Assembly: GCF_043099285.1 (NCBI RefSeq)
Contig: NZ_CP170723.1
Coordinates: forward strand, 3,224,001-3,288,000
Reading direction: 5' to 3'
Length of the DNA: 64,000 bases
DNA from: Oryzobacter telluris
GTDB taxonomy: Bacteria; Actinomycetota; Actinomycetes; Actinomycetales; Dermatophilaceae
Part shown: one piece after another, positions 8,386-18,401 of the stretch
Numbering within the stretch: the first letter of the stretch is position 1
How the letters are laid out: every line of letters begins with the position of its first letter
Translations under genes and position numbers: made by a program
Notes under the pieces: generated by a model
Databases searched by the model: none
Told to the model about the DNA's origin: nothing
The model's input: the letters and a program-made list of their open reading frames with translations, nothing else

Positions 8386-9408
8386 TCAGTGGAGGGACCC
8401 GGCCTCGGCGAACGAGGCGTCGTGCCGCATCTTGTCCGACTTGCCGGCGGCCTTGAGGTCGCGGCGGATCTCGGTGGGCAGCGAGAACATGATCGACTCC
8501 TCGGCCGCGACCACCGGGGCGACGTCGGCGTAGCCGCGCGCGGCGAGGTACTCGAGCACCTCGCGCACGAGGATCTCCGGCACCGAGGCCCCCGAGGTCA
8601 CACCCACCGTCGCGACGCCGTCGAGCCAGGTCTCGTCGATCTCGTCGGCGTAGTCGACGAGATGGCCTGCGCGGGAACCGTGCTCGAGCGCCACCTCCAC
8701 CAGCCGGACCGAGTTCGACGAGTTGCGCGAGCCGATGACGATCATGAGGTCGCAGTCGGCCGCCATCTGCTTCACGGCGAGCTGGCGGTTCTGCGTGGCG
8801 TAGCAGATGTCGTCGCTCGGCGGGTCCTGGAGCGAGGGGAACCGCTCGCGCAGGCGCCGCACGGTCTCCATCGTCTCGTCGACCGACAGCGTGGTCTGGG
8901 AGAGCCAGACGACCTTGTCGGGGTCGCGCACGGTGACGTTGGCGACGTCGTCGGGGCCGTCGACGAGCTGGATGTGCTCGGGCGCCTCGCCCGAGGTGCC
9001 CACGACCTCCTCGTGGCCCTCGTGGCCGATGAGGAGGATGTCGTAGTCGGCGTCGGCGAACCGGACGGCCTCGCGGTGCACCTTGGTGACGAGCGGGCAG
9101 GTGGCGTCGATGGTCCGCAGCGACAGCGCGCGGGCCTCCTCGTGCACCACCGGGGCCACCCCGTGCGCGGAGAACACGACGGTGGCGCCCTCGGGCACCT
9201 CGTCGGTCTCGTCGACGAAGATCGCCCCGCGCTTCTGCAGCGTGGTGACGACGTGCTTGTTGTGGACGATCTCCTTGCGGACGTAGACCGGCGAGCCGTA
9301 GAGCTCGAGGGCCTTCTCGACCGTCACGACCGCCCGGTCGACACCTGCGCAGTAGCCGCGGGGGGCCGCGAGGAGCACGCGCTTCGTGGGGTCAGCCATG
9401 CCCTCCAT
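8386..9408 (-). CDS. ispH: 4-hydroxy-3-methylbut-2-enyl diphosphate reductase
   Basis: IspH is the last enzyme of the MEP isoprenoid pathway; it makes IPP and DMAPP and uses a [4Fe-4S] cluster. The three cluster cysteines are in RGYCAGVDRAV, DATCPLVTKVH and DDICYATQNRQ. The substrate-binding glutamate/histidine motifs (NKHVV, SAHGV, GHEGHEE, TSGASVPE) are intact. Start choice is uncertain: ATG 9408 gives MEGMADPTKR, while ATG 9399 has GGAGGG only 1 nt away, too close to work as a ribosome site. The protein of ~340 residues is slightly longer than the E. coli enzyme at its C-terminus, as in other actinobacteria. Confidence 0.97.
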   Translation of the reverse strand: MEGMADPTKRVLLAAPRGYCAGVDRAVVTVEKALELYGSPVYVRKEIVHNKHVVTTLQKRGAIFVDETDEVPEGATVVFSAHGVAPVVHEEARALSLRTIDATCPLVTKVHREAVRFADADYDILLIGHEGHEEVVGTSGEAPEHIQLVDGPDDVANVTVRDPDKVVWLSQTTLSVDETMETVRRLRERFPSLQDPPSDDICYATQNRQLAVKQMAADCDLMIVIGSRNSSNSVRLVEVALEHGSRAGHLVDYADEIDETWLDGVATVGVTSGASVPEILVREVLEYLAARGYADVAPVVAAEESIMFSLPTEIRRDLKAAGKSDKMRHDASFAEAGSLH

Positions 9409-9449
9409 CGTAGGTGGACCGGCCGACGCACCCGAATCGCCCGCCCGGC

Positions 9450-9824
9450 TCAGAACGCGTTCGGCCCGAAGCGCTGCCACGCGACGAACGCCGCGAGGAG
9501 GAGGAGCACGACGTTGACCGGCACGACCTTGGCCTCGCCGCGGCGCAGGTGCACCCGGATCGCGAGCGCCTGGACGACCACGAGGCCGAGCGCGGCGACC
9601 GGCGTCAGCCACGGGAGCACGCCGGTGACCGCGGGCAGGATGAGCCCGATGGCGCCGAGCGCCTCGAGGGCGCCGATGAGCTTCACGGTGCCGTCGGAGA
9701 AGTCGTCGACCCAGTCCAGGCCCTTGGCCTTGAGCGCCTCGCGCGACTGCGTGGTCTTCAGCACGCCCGCCGCGAGGTAGGCGATGGCGAGGACGACCTG
9801 GACGACCCAGACGACGGTGTTCAT
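9450..9824 (-). CDS. DoxX-family membrane protein
   Basis: This is a 124-residue integral membrane protein with four predicted helices. It opens VVWVVQVVLAIAYLAAGVLK and contains the DoxX-like pattern G-A-L-E-A-L-G-A-I-G-L-I-L-P. The ATG at 9824 is preceded by AAGGAG with 6-nt spacing. Family members are linked to redox or electron-transport stress functions, but the precise role is unknown. It is divergent from a TetR regulator, and the palindromes between them suggest it is the regulated target. Confidence 0.85.
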   Translation of the reverse strand: MNTVVWVVQVVLAIAYLAAGVLKTTQSREALKAKGLDWVDDFSDGTVKLIGALEALGAIGLILPAVTGVLPWLTPVAALGLVVVQALAIRVHLRRGEAKVVPVNVVLLLLAAFVAWQRFGPNAF

Positions 9825-9855
9825 GCGGAGCTCCTTGGCAACGGAAGCGGAGGCC

Positions 9856-9909
9856 ATCCTCCGCTTGGCTGGAGGCGGCAACATGCCAAGTGGAGGATCT
9901 ATTCCACTT
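9856..9909. promoter_or_regulatory. Overlapping inverted repeats, candidate TetR operator
   Basis: Between the divergent DoxX and TetR genes, 9856-9868 pairs with 9886-9898 (12 of 13 bases). Additionally AAGTGGA at 9888-9894 pairs perfectly with TCCACTT at 9903-9909, with an 8-nt spacer. The shared half-site is TCCRCTTGG. The array sits 12 bp before the TetR start, an ideal position for autorepression and control of the DoxX gene. Confidence 0.7.
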
Positions 9910-9920
9910 ATGCTGGGTCG

Positions 9921-10598
9921 ATGACGACGCCAGCCGCGGACGAACCCTGCGGCCGCCGCCTGCGCGCCGACGCCGAGGGCAACCGGGCCCGGCTCCTCGC
10001 CGCCGCCCGTCGGGTCTTCGGCCGTGAGGGCGTGCAGGCGCCGCTCTCCGCCGTCGCCGACGAGGCCGGGGTCGGCATCGCCACGCTCTACCGCCGCTTC
10101 CCCGACCGCGACGCCCTGGTCGTCGAGGCCTTCGCCGAGGCCTTCGAGGCCTTCGCGGCCCTCCTCGACCGGGCCCGCTCGGACCCCGACCCCTGGTCGG
10201 CGTTCTCGGCCCTCGTCACCGGGATGAGCGACCTCGAGTCGCGCGACCGCGGCTTCACCCACCTCCTCCAGACGGCCGGCCTCCCGGTCCGCGGCCCCGA
10301 CGGGGTCCGCGCGAAGGGGTACGCGACGGTCGTCGAGGTGATCGAGCGCGGCCAGGCGGCGGGCGTCATCCGGCGGGACCTCACCCCGGAGGACCTGCCG
10401 GTCATCACCTTCGCCATCGCCGGCATCCTCGAGGCGACCCGCGACGACGCCCCGCAGGCGTGGCACCGGCACGTCGCCCTCGTGCTCGAGGGGTGCCGCG
10501 CCCATGACGACGCGGCCGCCCTCCCCCCGCCGCTGCCGGTCCGCGACCTGCGCAAGGCGATGGTGCGCGCGGCGCGGCGGCGCACCGGCCTGCGCTGA
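9921..10598 (+). CDS. TetR/AcrR-family transcriptional regulator
   Basis: This is a 225-residue one-component repressor. The N-terminal HTH (~residues 18-65) reads NRARLLAAARRVFGREG ... LSAVADEAGVGIATLYRRFP, the standard TetR_N signature. The C-terminal ligand/dimer domain resembles the SbtR-like group (E-R-G-Q-A-A-G-V-I-R-R-D-L-T-P-E-D-L). It is divergent from the DoxX gene with an inverted-repeat operator in the 96-bp gap, so it probably controls both. The ligand is unknown. Confidence 0.92.
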   Translation: MTTPAADEPCGRRLRADAEGNRARLLAAARRVFGREGVQAPLSAVADEAGVGIATLYRRFPDRDALVVEAFAEAFEAFAALLDRARSDPDPWSAFSALVTGMSDLESRDRGFTHLLQTAGLPVRGPDGVRAKGYATVVEVIERGQAAGVIRRDLTPEDLPVITFAIAGILEATRDDAPQAWHRHVALVLEGCRAHDDAAALPPPLPVRDLRKAMVRAARRRTGLR

Positions 10599-10624
10599 CG
10601 GCGGCCGCACCTAGAGTTCCTGCC

Positions 10625-11893
10625 GTGAGCACCCCGCCGTCGCGTCCGCCGCTGCCCGAGCGGGCCGTCGACACCACGGCCGAGCAGCCCTGGCCGGTAC
10701 GCCTGCTCTCGATGAAGATCGGCGAGTACGTCGAGAAGATGTCGGTGCTCTGGGTCGAGGGACAGGTCGTCCAGCTGACCCGCCGGCCCGGCGCCCGCAC
10801 GGCCTACCTCACCCTGCGCGACCCCGACGTCGACATGAGCCTGTCGGTCTCCATCCACGTCAACGCCCTCGACGCCATGCCCGGCCCGCTCGGCGAGGGG
10901 GCGCGCGTCGTCCTCCAGGCCAAGCCGTCGTTCTGGACCCAGCGCGGCAGCCTGATGCTCGACGCCCGCCAGATCCGGCCCGTCGGTGTGGGCGAGCTCC
11001 TCGCCCGCCTCGAGTACCTGAAGCGTCACCTCGCCCAGGAGGGGCTGTTCGACCGCGACCGCAAGCAGCCCCTGCCCTTCCTCCCCCGCCGGGTCGGCCT
11101 CGTCTGCGGTCGCGCCAGCGCCGCCGAGCGCGACGTCGTCGAGAACGCCCTGCGCCGCTGGCCCGCCACGCAGTTCGAGATCCGCCAGGTCGCCGTGCAG
11201 GGGCAGAACGCCGTCGCCGAGGTCAGCGCGGCCCTCGCCGAGCTGGACGCCCACCCCGAGGTCGACGTCGTCGTCATCGCCCGCGGCGGCGGCAGCGTCG
11301 AGGACCTCCTGCCGTTCAGCAACGAGGCGCTCCTGCGAGCCGTCGCGGCCGCCCGCACGCCGGTCGTCAGCGCCATCGGGCACGACGTCGACACCCCGCT
11401 CCTCGACCTCGTCGCCGACCACCGCGCCTCCACCCCCACCGACGCCGCCAAGGCCATCGTCCCCGACGCCGAGGCCGAGCGGGCCGGGGTCATGGCCGCC
11501 CGCGACCGGGCCCACCGCGCCCTCACCGGACGGCTGCACCACGAGCGCCGGCGCCTCGTCGAGCTGCGCAGCCGGCCCGTCCTCACCGACCGTGGCGCGT
11601 TCGTGCGCGCCCAGCGCGAGGTCGTCGACGCCCTGCGCGACCGCGCCCACCGCCGCGTCGGCGCCCAGCTGCACCGCGCCCACGACCACCTCGCGCACCT
11701 GCGCTTCCAGGTGCGCGCCCTGTCGCCGCAGTCGACCCTCGACCGCGGCTACGCCATCGTCCAGGAGCCCGACGGCACCGTGGTCACCGACCCGGCCGGG
11801 CTGGCCGTCGGCGACCTGCTGCGGGTGCGGGTGGCCCGCGGCGACTTCGGCGTGCGCACGGTCGGCAGCGACGACGTCGGCACCCGTGGCTAG
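10625..11893 (+). CDS. xseA: Exodeoxyribonuclease VII large subunit
   Basis: This is the catalytic subunit of the ExoVII single-strand nuclease used in mismatch repair and removal of DNA damage. The 422-residue protein starts at GTG 10625. It has an N-terminal OB-fold (VSVLWVEGQVVQLTRRPGA) and then the conserved core: P-R-R-V-G-L-V-C-G-R-A-S-A-A-E-R-D-V, VIARGGGSVEDLLPFSNE, and SAIGHDVDTPLLDLVADHRASTPT. A long helical region and the YAIVQEPDGTVV C-terminus follow. xseB begins 10 nt downstream, and the two form one operon. Confidence 0.97.
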   Translation: MSTPPSRPPLPERAVDTTAEQPWPVRLLSMKIGEYVEKMSVLWVEGQVVQLTRRPGARTAYLTLRDPDVDMSLSVSIHVNALDAMPGPLGEGARVVLQAKPSFWTQRGSLMLDARQIRPVGVGELLARLEYLKRHLAQEGLFDRDRKQPLPFLPRRVGLVCGRASAAERDVVENALRRWPATQFEIRQVAVQGQNAVAEVSAALAELDAHPEVDVVVIARGGGSVEDLLPFSNEALLRAVAAARTPVVSAIGHDVDTPLLDLVADHRASTPTDAAKAIVPDAEAERAGVMAARDRAHRALTGRLHHERRRLVELRSRPVLTDRGAFVRAQREVVDALRDRAHRRVGAQLHRAHDHLAHLRFQVRALSPQSTLDRGYAIVQEPDGTVVTDPAGLAVGDLLRVRVARGDFGVRTVGSDDVGTRG

Positions 11894-11903
11894 GCTGCCC
11901 GAC

Positions 11904-12137
11904 ATGGCGAAGAAGGCACAGGGCGTCGAGCCCGAGGCAGCAGCCGACCACGCCGACGTGGCCGGGCTCGGCTACGAGCAGGCGCGCGACGAGCTCGTCG
12001 ACATCGTCGCCCGGCTCGAGAACGGCCAGGCCGGCCTCGAGGAGAGCATGCGGCTCTGGGAGCGCGGCGAGGTCCTCGCCGCCCACTGCGGCCAGTGGCT
12101 CGACGCCGCCGAGGCCCGGGTCAACCCCCAGGCCTGA
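11904..12137 (+). CDS. xseB: Exodeoxyribonuclease VII small subunit
   Basis: This is a 77-residue helical subunit that stabilises and regulates XseA. The signature is GYEQARDELVDIVARLENGQ followed by GLEESMRLWERGEVLAAHC. The N-terminus is extended by ~20 acidic/alanine-rich residues, common in actinobacteria. The gene lies 10 nt after xseA and ends 17 bp before the stop codon of a convergent reductase-like gene. Confidence 0.96.
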   Translation: MAKKAQGVEPEAAADHADVAGLGYEQARDELVDIVARLENGQAGLEESMRLWERGEVLAAHCGQWLDAAEARVNPQA

Positions 12138-12154
12138 CGCACGCGCCCGCGGCG

Positions 12155-12700
12155 TCAGTCCCGCAGGGCGTACCGCACGATGACGTTGCCGGCCGAGGTC
12201 GGCGTGGCGTCGAGCAGCCGCAGCCGGGTGACCGGCACCGAGTCGTCGAACAGCCGCCGACCCGCCCCGATGACGGGGTGAGTGGTGAGCGTCAGCTCGT
12301 CGACGACCCCGGCGAGGAACAGGCCGCGCACCGTCTCGACACCGCCGACGACGCTGATGCCGCCGCCGTCACCCGAGGCCAGCTCGCGCACGTACGCGGC
12401 CGGGTCGCCCTCGATGCGGGTGCTGTTCCACGGCAGGTCGTCCCCGAGCGTGGTGGACACGACGTGCTTGGGCACCGGGTTGATGAACGCGGCGAAGGGG
12501 TCGCCCTCCTGCGCCTGCGGCCAGTACTGCGACCACTCCTCCCACAGCCGGCGGCCGATGACGACGTCGGTCACCGAGCCGATGGCGCTGCCCATGAGCT
12601 CCATCTCCTCGGGGCCGAACGCGTCGAACTGCCACTGGTCGGGAGCCTCGGTGACGCCGTTGACGGCGTGGAACAGGTGGGCGGTGACCGTGCGGGCCAT
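12155..12700 (-). CDS. Dihydrofolate reductase/RibD C-terminal domain family protein
   Basis: This 181-residue protein has the NADPH-binding DHFR-like fold seen in the RibD C-terminal domain. It begins ARTVTAHLFHAVNGV and has the family features DVVIGRRLWEEW, an internal V-S-T-T-L, GGGISVVGGVETVRGLF (glycine-rich nucleotide loop) and TTHPVIGAGRRLFDD. The start at 12700 has GGAGAGGGG 7 nt upstream. The stand-alone gene is not near riboflavin or folate genes, so its substrate is unknown. It is convergent with xseB. Confidence 0.9.
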   Translation of the reverse strand: MARTVTAHLFHAVNGVTEAPDQWQFDAFGPEEMELMGSAIGSVTDVVIGRRLWEEWSQYWPQAQEGDPFAAFINPVPKHVVSTTLGDDLPWNSTRIEGDPAAYVRELASGDGGGISVVGGVETVRGLFLAGVVDELTLTTHPVIGAGRRLFDDSVPVTRLRLLDATPTSAGNVIVRYALRD

Positions 12701-12756
12701 GGCGGATCCCCTCTCCTCGGGTCGAGGACGACCCTGCCACAGCGGCTCTGCCGAGG

Positions 12757-13314
12757 TCAGCCCTCGACGGGCTTGAGGTACGTCGCGAAGTCGGTCATCT
12801 CCGCGAAGGTGGCCGTGCCCGTGATGAGGGTGGCCAGCTCGCCGGGCGTCGTCGACTCGTGGAGCAGGCTGTTCTGCACCTTGGTGTCGCGCTCGTACTT
12901 GGTCCAGGTGAGCCCGGCGGCGTCGAGGGTGCCGGCGCGCGGGGCGCGGTTGGTCTGCGCGTCGATCCACGCCCGGCTGGGGTCGCGGGTCTGCTCGACG
13001 GCGACGTAGGTGCCCTCGGGGGTCTGGTAGCCGGCGTGCCAGGTCATGAACCCGTCGGTGGTGCGCACGTACCGGGCCGAGGTGGTGGTCCATCCCTCCG
13101 GCAGCCCGACGGCCTCGACGATGGGCCAGCCGGTCTTCGCCTTGACGCCCACGGCGGTGGCGTGGACGTCGACGGGCGGCCCGCTCACCGAGTTGACGCG
13201 CGGCACGATGAGGACGAGAACGGCGACCATCCCGAGGACCGCGAACAGCGACAGCACGAGGTTCTTCGTGGAGCCCATGGAGTAGCGGCTCGGCGGTGCG
13301 GTGGGCGTGCTCAC
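12757..13314 (-). CDS. DUF4245 family membrane-anchored protein
   Basis: This is a ~185-residue protein of unknown function found next to glpX in many actinobacteria. Starting from GTG 13314 it has a short cytoplasmic lead, one membrane helix (STKNLVLSLFAVLGMVAVLVLI cut at ~22-37) and an extracytoplasmic domain with GLPEGWTTTSARYV and the closing EMTDFATYLKPVEG. An internal ATG fourteen residues later is an alternative start. It is divergent from glpX, with 97 bp between the starts. Confidence 0.82.
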   Translation of the reverse strand: MSTPTAPPSRYSMGSTKNLVLSLFAVLGMVAVLVLIVPRVNSVSGPPVDVHATAVGVKAKTGWPIVEAVGLPEGWTTTSARYVRTTDGFMTWHAGYQTPEGTYVAVEQTRDPSRAWIDAQTNRAPRAGTLDAAGLTWTKYERDTKVQNSLLHESTTPGELATLITGTATFAEMTDFATYLKPVEG

Positions 13315-13411
13315 CCCCCTATCGTCGCCGACGGGCGGCGCGGACGCCCAATCGCCCCCGGCGCTAGGGTTGACCCCGCCGCCGCCGTCGTCGTGAGACC
13401 TGAAGGACGAG

Positions 13412-14410
13412 ATGCCCGAGAGCACACCTGCCCTCTACCCGGACCGCAACCTCGCGCTCGAGCTGGTGCGGGTCACCGAGGCCGCGGCCATGGCCGCCGG
13501 GCGCTGGGTCGGACGCGGCGAGAAGAACCTCGCCGACGGCGCGGCCGTCACGGCGATGCGCACCCTGATCTCCACCGTCTCGATGCAGGGCACCGTCGTC
13601 ATCGGCGAGGGCGAGAAGGACGACGCCCCGATGCTCTTCAACGGCGAGAAGGTGGGCGACGGTACGGGCCCCGAGGTCGACGTCGCCGTCGACCCGATCG
13701 ACGGGACCACGCTGTGCGCCAAGGGGATGCCCGGCGCGATCGCCGTCCTCGCCGTCACCGACCGCGGCGGGATGTACGACCCGAGCGCGGTGTTCTACAT
13801 GGACAAGCTCGTCGCCGGCCCCGAGGTCGCCGACGTCGTCGACATCCGCCTGCCCGTCGCCGAGAACATCCGCCGGATCGCCAAGGTGAAGAAGGAGCAG
13901 CCGGAGGACGTCACGGTCGTCATGCTCGACCGCCCCCGGCACCAGGCACTCGCCCAGGAGGTCCGCGACGCCGGCGCCCGGATCCGGTTCATCTCCGACG
14001 GCGACGTCGCCGGCGCCATCGCGGCGGCCCGCGAGACCTCGGGCATCGACCTGCTGCTCGGCATCGGCGGCACACCAGAGGGCATCATCACCGCCTGCGC
14101 CATCAAGTGCATGGGCGGCGTCATCCAGGGCAGGCTCTGGCCCACCGACGACGACGAGCGACAGAAGGCGATCGACGCCGGGCACGATCTCGACCGCGTC
14201 CTCACCACCGACGACCTCGTCACGAGCGAGCACTCGTTCTTCGTCGCCACCGGCATCAGCGACGGCGACCTCCTCCACGGGGTGCGATACCGCAGCGGCC
14301 GCGCCACCACGAACTCGATCGTCATGCGCAGCCGGTCGGGCACCATCCGCCTCATCGAGAGCCACCACGACCTCGAGCGCACCGCCGGGCTGCCCCCCAA
14401 GGAGGACTGA
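13412..14410 (+). CDS. glpX: Class II fructose-1,6-bisphosphatase
   Basis: GlpX dephosphorylates fructose-1,6-bisphosphate to fructose-6-phosphate in gluconeogenesis and is the essential FBPase of many actinobacteria. The 332-residue protein has the lithium-sensitive phosphatase metal motif VDPIDGTT preceded by GEGEKDDAPML, plus GIGGTPEGIITACAIKCMGG and SGRATTNSIVMRSRSGTIR. It is the first gene of a run of genes with almost no spacing (pfkB starts 3 nt after its stop), all in central carbon metabolism for the first three members. Confidence 0.97.
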   Translation: MPESTPALYPDRNLALELVRVTEAAAMAAGRWVGRGEKNLADGAAVTAMRTLISTVSMQGTVVIGEGEKDDAPMLFNGEKVGDGTGPEVDVAVDPIDGTTLCAKGMPGAIAVLAVTDRGGMYDPSAVFYMDKLVAGPEVADVVDIRLPVAENIRRIAKVKKEQPEDVTVVMLDRPRHQALAQEVRDAGARIRFISDGDVAGAIAAARETSGIDLLLGIGGTPEGIITACAIKCMGGVIQGRLWPTDDDERQKAIDAGHDLDRVLTTDDLVTSEHSFFVATGISDGDLLHGVRYRSGRATTNSIVMRSRSGTIRLIESHHDLERTAGLPPKED

Positions 14411-14413
14411 CCC

Positions 14414-15345
14414 ATGCCCTCCCCCACCACCTCCGGTCCCGTCGTCGTCATCGGCGAGCTGCTCGTCGACATCGTGCACACCCCCGACGGCGACACCGCG
14501 GAGCACGTGGGGGGCTCCCCCGCCAACGTCGCGCTCGGCCTGTCGCGCCTGGGCCACGACACGCACTTCGCCACGCTGGTCGGCACCGACGCCCGCGGCA
14601 TCCGCTGCCGCGAGCACGTCGAGGCCGGCGGCGTGGCCCTGCTGCCGGGCAGCATGAGCGAGGAGCACCCCACGTCCACGGCCGTCGCCACCCTCGACGA
14701 GTCCGGCGCCGCCTCCTACGTCTTCGACCTGCACTGGAACCTCCCCCCGGTGCAGCTCCCCGACGGCACGACCCACGTGCACACCGGCTCGATCGCCACC
14801 ACCCTCGAGCCCGGCGAGGCCGAGGTCACCGACGCCCTGCGCCGGGCCCGCCCTGCCGCCACGGTGTCGTACGACCCCAACGCCCGCCCCACGATCATGG
14901 GGGCGCCCGACGCCGTTCGTGCCCGCGTCGAGGAGCTCGTCGCCCTGTCCGACCTCGTCAAGTGCTCCGAGGACGACGTCGACTGGCTCTACCCCGGCGA
15001 CACGCCGTCGGCGGTGATGGAGCGCTGGGTCGCCCTCGGGGCCGCGCTCACCGTCGTCACCCTCGGCGGCGACGGCGTCACCTGGCGCACCGCCTCCGGC
15101 GAGGAGGCCACCGAGGAGGCGCGCGTCAAGGACGTCGTCGACACCGTCGGGGCCGGCGACTCGTTCATGGCCGGCATCGTCTCCGGCCTGCTCGACCTCG
15201 GCCTGCTCGGCGGGCCCGACGCCCGCGAGCGCCTGCGCGCCGCCGCGCTCCACGACGTCCACCCCGCGATCGACCGCGCCCTCGCCACGAGCGGGGTCAC
15301 GGTCCGTCGCGCCGGGGCCTACGCCCCGACACGAGAGGAGATCTG

Positions 15346-15346
<1 letters not shown>
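14414..15346 (+). CDS. PfkB-family carbohydrate kinase (fructokinase-like)
   Basis: This 310-residue ribokinase-fold kinase phosphorylates a sugar, probably fructose. Evidence: VVIGELLVDIV at the N-terminus, the PfkB-1 signature region HVGGSPANVALGLSRLG, and the C-terminal PfkB-2 catalytic motif DTVGAGDSFMAGI with the catalytic aspartate of GAGD. Its stop codon shares a base with the fumarase start (TGATG), and it follows glpX closely. Fructokinase output (F6P) and GlpX output (F6P) meet at the same metabolite, which fits the context, but the substrate is inferred. Confidence 0.9.
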
Positions 15347-17048
<1,702 letters not shown>

Positions 17049-17049
<1 letters not shown>

Positions 17050-17543
17050 TGCCGGGTTTCGACGACCTCGTCGCCGCCAACCGCACCTACGCGGAGACCT
17101 TCGACCACGGGGGCTTCGACGGCGTCGCCCGCGCGGGCGTCGCGATGGTCACCTGCATGGACTCGCGGATCGACCCCTTGCGGATGGTGGGCCTGCAGCC
17201 CGGCGACGCGAAGATCTTCCGCAACCCCGGGGGCCGCGTCACCCCGCAGGCGCTCGAGGCCCTCGTCCTCGGCGTGCACCTGCTCAACGTGCAGCGCATC
17301 CTCGTCATCCCGCACACCCGCTGCGCCATGGCCTCGAACACCGAGCCCGAGCTGCGCGCCCGGGTCGGTGAGTCGGCCGGCGTCGACGCGTCGTGGCAGC
17401 GCTTCGGCGTCGTCCTCGACCAGCGTGACGCCCTCCTCCAGGACGTCGCCGCGGTGCGCACGCACCCCCTGATCGGTGACCGCGCCGAGGTCGGCGGCTT
17501 CCTCTACGACGTCGACACGGGCCTGCTCGAGCAGGTCGTGTGA
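17049..17543 (+). CDS. Beta-class carbonic anhydrase
   Basis: This 164-residue zinc enzyme interconverts CO2 and bicarbonate. Zinc ligands are visible as C36 (in TCMDSR), H89 and C92 (HTRC); the D38-R40 catalytic dyad is intact. The protein is of the short actinobacterial Rv1284-like type. Start and stop overlap the neighbouring fumarase and MOSC genes (1 and 4 nt), so translation is probably coupled along the run. Confidence 0.93.
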
Positions 17544-18391
17544 CCGCCCGCCTCACCGGGCTCGCCGTCCACCCGGTGAAGAGCACGGCGATCCGCCCGA
17601 TGGCGCGGGCCGTGGTCGAGCCCTGGGGCCTGGCCGACGACCGCCGGTGGATGGTCGTCGACCCCTCGGGTGAGTGCCTCACCGCCCGCGAGGAGCGGCG
17701 CCTCTTCACCGTCACGGCGTCGACGCCGTCCACCGACCCGGGCCAGGAGGCTGCCCTCCGCCTGTCGGCGCCCGGGCTCGACCCTCTCGATGTGGCTGTG
17801 CCGCAGGGCGATCCGGTTCAGGTCACCGTGCACGGCCGGCCGCTCGAGGGTGTCGTCGTTGCTGAGGGCGCCACGGCGTGGCTGCGCGACGCGGTCGGCC
17901 ACGACGACCTGCGCCTCGTGCACGTCCACCGGGCCCGCGCCCTCAACCCCGAGTACGGCCGGCCCGGTGACGCCACCGCGTTCGCCGACGCCTACCCCGT
18001 GACCCTCGCCAGCGCGGTGTCCCTGCGCCGGCTGCACGACTGGCTCGCCGAGACGGCCCTCGAGCGCGGTGACGACCCGGGCGACCCCCTCCCGATGACG
18101 CGCTTCCGCCCCAACCTCGTCGTCGACGGCGACCTCGAGCCCTTCGAGGAGGACGGCTGGTCGGTGGTCACGGTCGGCGACGTGCGGTTCCGGGTCGTCA
18201 AGGGCGTCGATCGGTGCGTCATGACCACCGTCGACCCGGTCTCCCTCGACCGCGGCCACGAGCCGATCCGGACCCTCGCACGGCACCGCAAGCGTGACGG
18301 CGCGACGTGGTTCGCGATGCAGCTCGTGCCCGAGGTCGGCGACGTCCGGGGGGTGGTCGCCGTCGGCGACGAGGTGACCCCCGAGCGGTAG
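17540..18391 (+). CDS. MOSC domain protein with N-terminal beta barrel
   Basis: This 283-residue protein contains an MOSC N-terminal barrel (LTGLAVHPVKSTAI, then DRRWMVVDP) and the MOSC domain with TRFRPNLVVDGD and the conserved cysteine in KGVDRCVMTTVDP. MOSC proteins handle molybdenum cofactor sulfur or reduce N-hydroxylated compounds together with a redox partner; no ferredoxin domain is fused here. The GTG start overlaps the carbonic anhydrase stop by 4 nt. Confidence 0.93.
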   Translation: MTARLTGLAVHPVKSTAIRPMARAVVEPWGLADDRRWMVVDPSGECLTAREERRLFTVTASTPSTDPGQEAALRLSAPGLDPLDVAVPQGDPVQVTVHGRPLEGVVVAEGATAWLRDAVGHDDLRLVHVHRARALNPEYGRPGDATAFADAYPVTLASAVSLRRLHDWLAETALERGDDPGDPLPMTRFRPNLVVDGDLEPFEEDGWSVVTVGDVRFRVVKGVDRCVMTTVDPVSLDRGHEPIRTLARHRKRDGATWFAMQLVPEVGDVRGVVAVGDEVTPER

Positions 18392-18401
18392 CGTGAGCGG
18401 C

